From Anammoximicrobium sp032229885 (GTDB lineage Bacteria; Planctomycetota; Planctomycetia; Pirellulales; Pirellulaceae): a stretch of DNA of 15,096 bases. Below the pieces are notes generated by a model. That model worked only from the letters and a program-made list of their open reading frames with translations, had not been told where the DNA came from and did no database searches. Position numbers and translations under genes: made by a program. Below, one piece after another: positions 13,332-15,096 of this stretch. The DNA lies in assembly GCA_032229885.1 (NCBI GenBank), contig JAVYAJ010000101.1:1-15096 (forward strand), read 5' to 3'. Each line of letters opens with the position of its first letter. Position 1 is the stretch's first letter.

Positions 13332-14837
13332 GTGACGTTTCGAAGCCAAAGTGTTGTCCGTGTGGCCAGCGCGGCGGTGCTGGCCGTCTCGTTTTTGTCG
13401 TCGGCGGCCGCGGCCGATCGGCCGAATGTTCTGGTGATCCTGACCGACGACCAGCGGTACGACACGCTGGGTCTGGCCGGCAGCAAGCATTTGCAGACGC
13501 CGAATCTCGACCGTTTGGGCAGGGAAGGTGTGTATTTTCGCAACTTCTTCTGCACGACTTCGCTATGTTCGCCCAGCCGCGCGTCGATCCTCAGCGGGCT
13601 GTACGCCCACGCCCACGGCGTGACGGACAACTTTACCGAGTATCCGACGGATCTGAACAGCTTTCCCGCCGCGCTGCAAAAAGCGGGCTACGAAACGGCC
13701 TATGTCGGCAAGTGGCACATGGGCGAGGAGAACGACGAGCCGCGCCCCGGATTCGACTGGTTTGTGACGCACAAAGGGCAGGGCAAGTACTTCGATACCG
13801 AATTCAACTTCAACGGCCAGCGGCGCGAGGTGGTTCACGGATATTACACGCATGCCGTGACCGACATGGCGCTGCAATGGCTCGATCGTCCCCACGACGG
13901 CAAGCCCTGGCTGTTGATGGTGGGCCACAAGGCGTCGCACAGCTTCTACTTTGCCGAGCCCAAATATGAACATACGTTCGACGCGGTGCGCATCGCGTAC
14001 CCGGAAACGGCGTTCATGCTGGCCGACAAACCGGGCTGGATCAACGAGCGGCTGTATACCTGGCACGGGATCTACGGCCCGCTGTTCGGTTGGCGAAAGA
14101 ATTTTCCGGACGACCGACCCGAGGCGGTCAAGGATTTTGAGGCCATGACGCGGGCATACTGGAGCACACTGATCTCGGTCGACGACAGCGTGGGACGGCT
14201 GTACGAACGCCTGCGACAGCGCGGCGAGTTGGACAATACGATCCTCGTGTTCCTGAGCGACAACGGGATTCTAAACGGCGAGTCCGGGATGGTCGACAAA
14301 CGCACGATGCACGAGGCGAGCATTCGCATCCCGCTGGTTGTTCGCTATCCCGGATTGGTGGCTCCTGAGCAAGCGAAAGTTGTCGAACAGCAAGTGCTGA
14401 CCGTGGACCTGGCGCCGAGCATCCTCGAACTGTGCGGCGCGCCGCCGCTGGAAAACATCCACGGCCGTTCGTGGGTCCGACTCGTCCGTCACGGCGATCC
14501 TCGGTGGCGCACGTCGTGGTTCTACTATTACAACTACGAGAAGCAGTTCCCGTACACGCCCAACGTCCGCGGCGTCCGCACGGAGAGTTGGAAGTACATG
14601 CACTATCCGCACGGCGACGGCGGACCCGACCGGCATCTGGCGGAACTGTACAACATCGAGTTCGATCCGGAGGAACGCTATAACCTGATCGACCGGCCCA
14701 AGTACGCCGGAATCGTCCAGCAATTGCGTGGCGAACTGACCCGGTTGATGGCCGAGACGGGGCTGACCACGGAAAACGACAAGATGCCGCTGGACGAAGG
14801 CATCAAGCAGGAGCTGCCGGACGCGAAAATTAGGTAA
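13332..14837 (+). CDS. Secreted formylglycine-dependent sulfatase (S1 family)
   Basis: 501 residues. A signal peptide (1-28, core SAAVLAVSFLSSAAAA) precedes the type I sulfatase domain, which opens with RPNVLVILTDDQRYDTLG (metal ligands Asp39 and Asp40). The formylglycine motif is Cys79 in LCSPSRASILSG, the Cys-type CxPxR that requires oxidation by a sulfatase-maturing enzyme encoded elsewhere. Lys127 and His129 in VGKWHMG, Asp310-Asn311 in FLSDNG and Lys323 are further expected active-site residues. The end, with YEKQFPYTPNVRGVRTESWKYMHY and ELYNIEFDPEERYNL, resembles glycosaminoglycan or mucin-type sulfatases such as N-acetylglucosamine-6-sulfatases; exact specificity is uncertain. It probably removes sulfate esters from polysaccharides in the periplasm. 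The start is GTG at 13332, with GAGGAG 8 nt upstream. No glycosidase or regulator gene is adjacent in the window. Confidence 0.93.
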   Translation: MTFRSQSVVRVASAAVLAVSFLSSAAAADRPNVLVILTDDQRYDTLGLAGSKHLQTPNLDRLGREGVYFRNFFCTTSLCSPSRASILSGLYAHAHGVTDNFTEYPTDLNSFPAALQKAGYETAYVGKWHMGEENDEPRPGFDWFVTHKGQGKYFDTEFNFNGQRREVVHGYYTHAVTDMALQWLDRPHDGKPWLLMVGHKASHSFYFAEPKYEHTFDAVRIAYPETAFMLADKPGWINERLYTWHGIYGPLFGWRKNFPDDRPEAVKDFEAMTRAYWSTLISVDDSVGRLYERLRQRGELDNTILVFLSDNGILNGESGMVDKRTMHEASIRIPLVVRYPGLVAPEQAKVVEQQVLTVDLAPSILELCGAPPLENIHGRSWVRLVRHGDPRWRTSWFYYYNYEKQFPYTPNVRGVRTESWKYMHYPHGDGGPDRHLAELYNIEFDPEERYNLIDRPKYAGIVQQLRGELTRLMAETGLTTENDKMPLDEGIKQELPDAKIR

Positions 14838-15021
14838 TGCCAAGTGCATTGTCCAATTTTCATTGATCGGCTACGCGTGGGGAACCTGATACTGCCGTTC
14901 CCAACAGCGGCCGCCGGAGTGCTTCTGTCGAGCCCGCCGGACGTGTCGCGGAGCGTAGTTCGTGTCTGTCGGAAATCGCGTTAAGGCGGAAACAACAGAG
15001 GAATCCGCACGCCAGACGGTT

Positions 15022-15094
15022 TGAAGATTTGCGGCAGTTGTTGTAAACAATGGGAAAACCGCCAAGTGTTTCCAGTGTGGACCACAAATCTTCA
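15022..15094. repeat. 10-bp inverted repeat at the right edge
   Basis: TGAAGATTTG (15022-15031) and CAAATCTTCA (15085-15094) are perfect complements 53 bp apart. The stretch 14838-15096 holds no supported gene; two minus-strand open frames that end in it (near 14860 and 14871) begin near the window edge, lack ribosome-binding sites and have unconvincing composition. Confidence 0.4.
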
Positions 15095-15096
15095 TC

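Noticed and set aside
1..15096. CRISPR array, insertion sequence, rRNA, toxin-antitoxin or defence genes
   Set aside because: I saw no regularly spaced repeats, transposase or integrase motifs, rRNA segments or paired small toxin-antitoxin genes on either strand.

Overview
This is a high-GC bacterial chromosomal window that most likely comes from a planctomycete, probably the Pirellulales/Rhodopirellula side of the phylum. The evidence is the combination of a DUF1598 protein (a family described from planctomycetes), a double DUF1080 (3-keto-disaccharide hydrolase-like) exported protein, an exported formylglycine-dependent sulfatase, an exported EF-hand protein with a low-complexity tail, and long intergenic gaps between mostly single genes. 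The lineage is inferred from family content; no rRNA or other marker gene is present.

Layout. Positions 1-278 are a leader carrying a perfect 8-bp hairpin and a (CCCA)4 tract, whose complement is a canonical G-quadruplex motif just ahead of the first gene. A plus-strand gene (279-1667) encodes the double DUF1080 protein. Five minus-strand genes follow: a small two-helix membrane protein (1921-2241), a secreted four-EF-hand protein with an Asn/Gln-rich tail (2462-3580), a Tat-type amidohydrolase-2 family protein (4045-5067), a conserved-looking protein of unknown function with a basic head and acidic tail (5287-6039), and an NAD-binding epimerase-like extended SDR (6299-7330). A 635-bp divergent gap with two perfect inverted repeats separates them from a plus-strand block: a phosphohexose mutase (7966-9786), the ribosome-assembly GTPase Der (9871-11244), a secreted DUF1598 protein (11383-12750) ending at a clear intrinsic terminator, and a secreted sulfatase (13332-14837). 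Positions 14838-15096 contain no supported gene.

How the genes fit together. The phosphomutase and der are 84 bp apart and are the only likely co-transcribed pair among the plus genes. They are housekeeping functions (sugar-phosphate interconversion, 50S maturation). The DUF1080 protein, the sulfatase, the EF-hand protein, the DUF1598 protein and the amidohydrolase all carry export signals and are best read as periplasmic or surface accessory proteins, two of them plausibly acting on glycans. I see no defence system, mobile element, CRISPR array, rRNA or tRNA. The less explained items are the unknown 250-residue protein, the DUF1598 protein, the SDR with a missing catalytic lysine, three coding or non-coding tandem repeats, and several perfect hairpins in the gaps. 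None amounts to a demonstrable new system.
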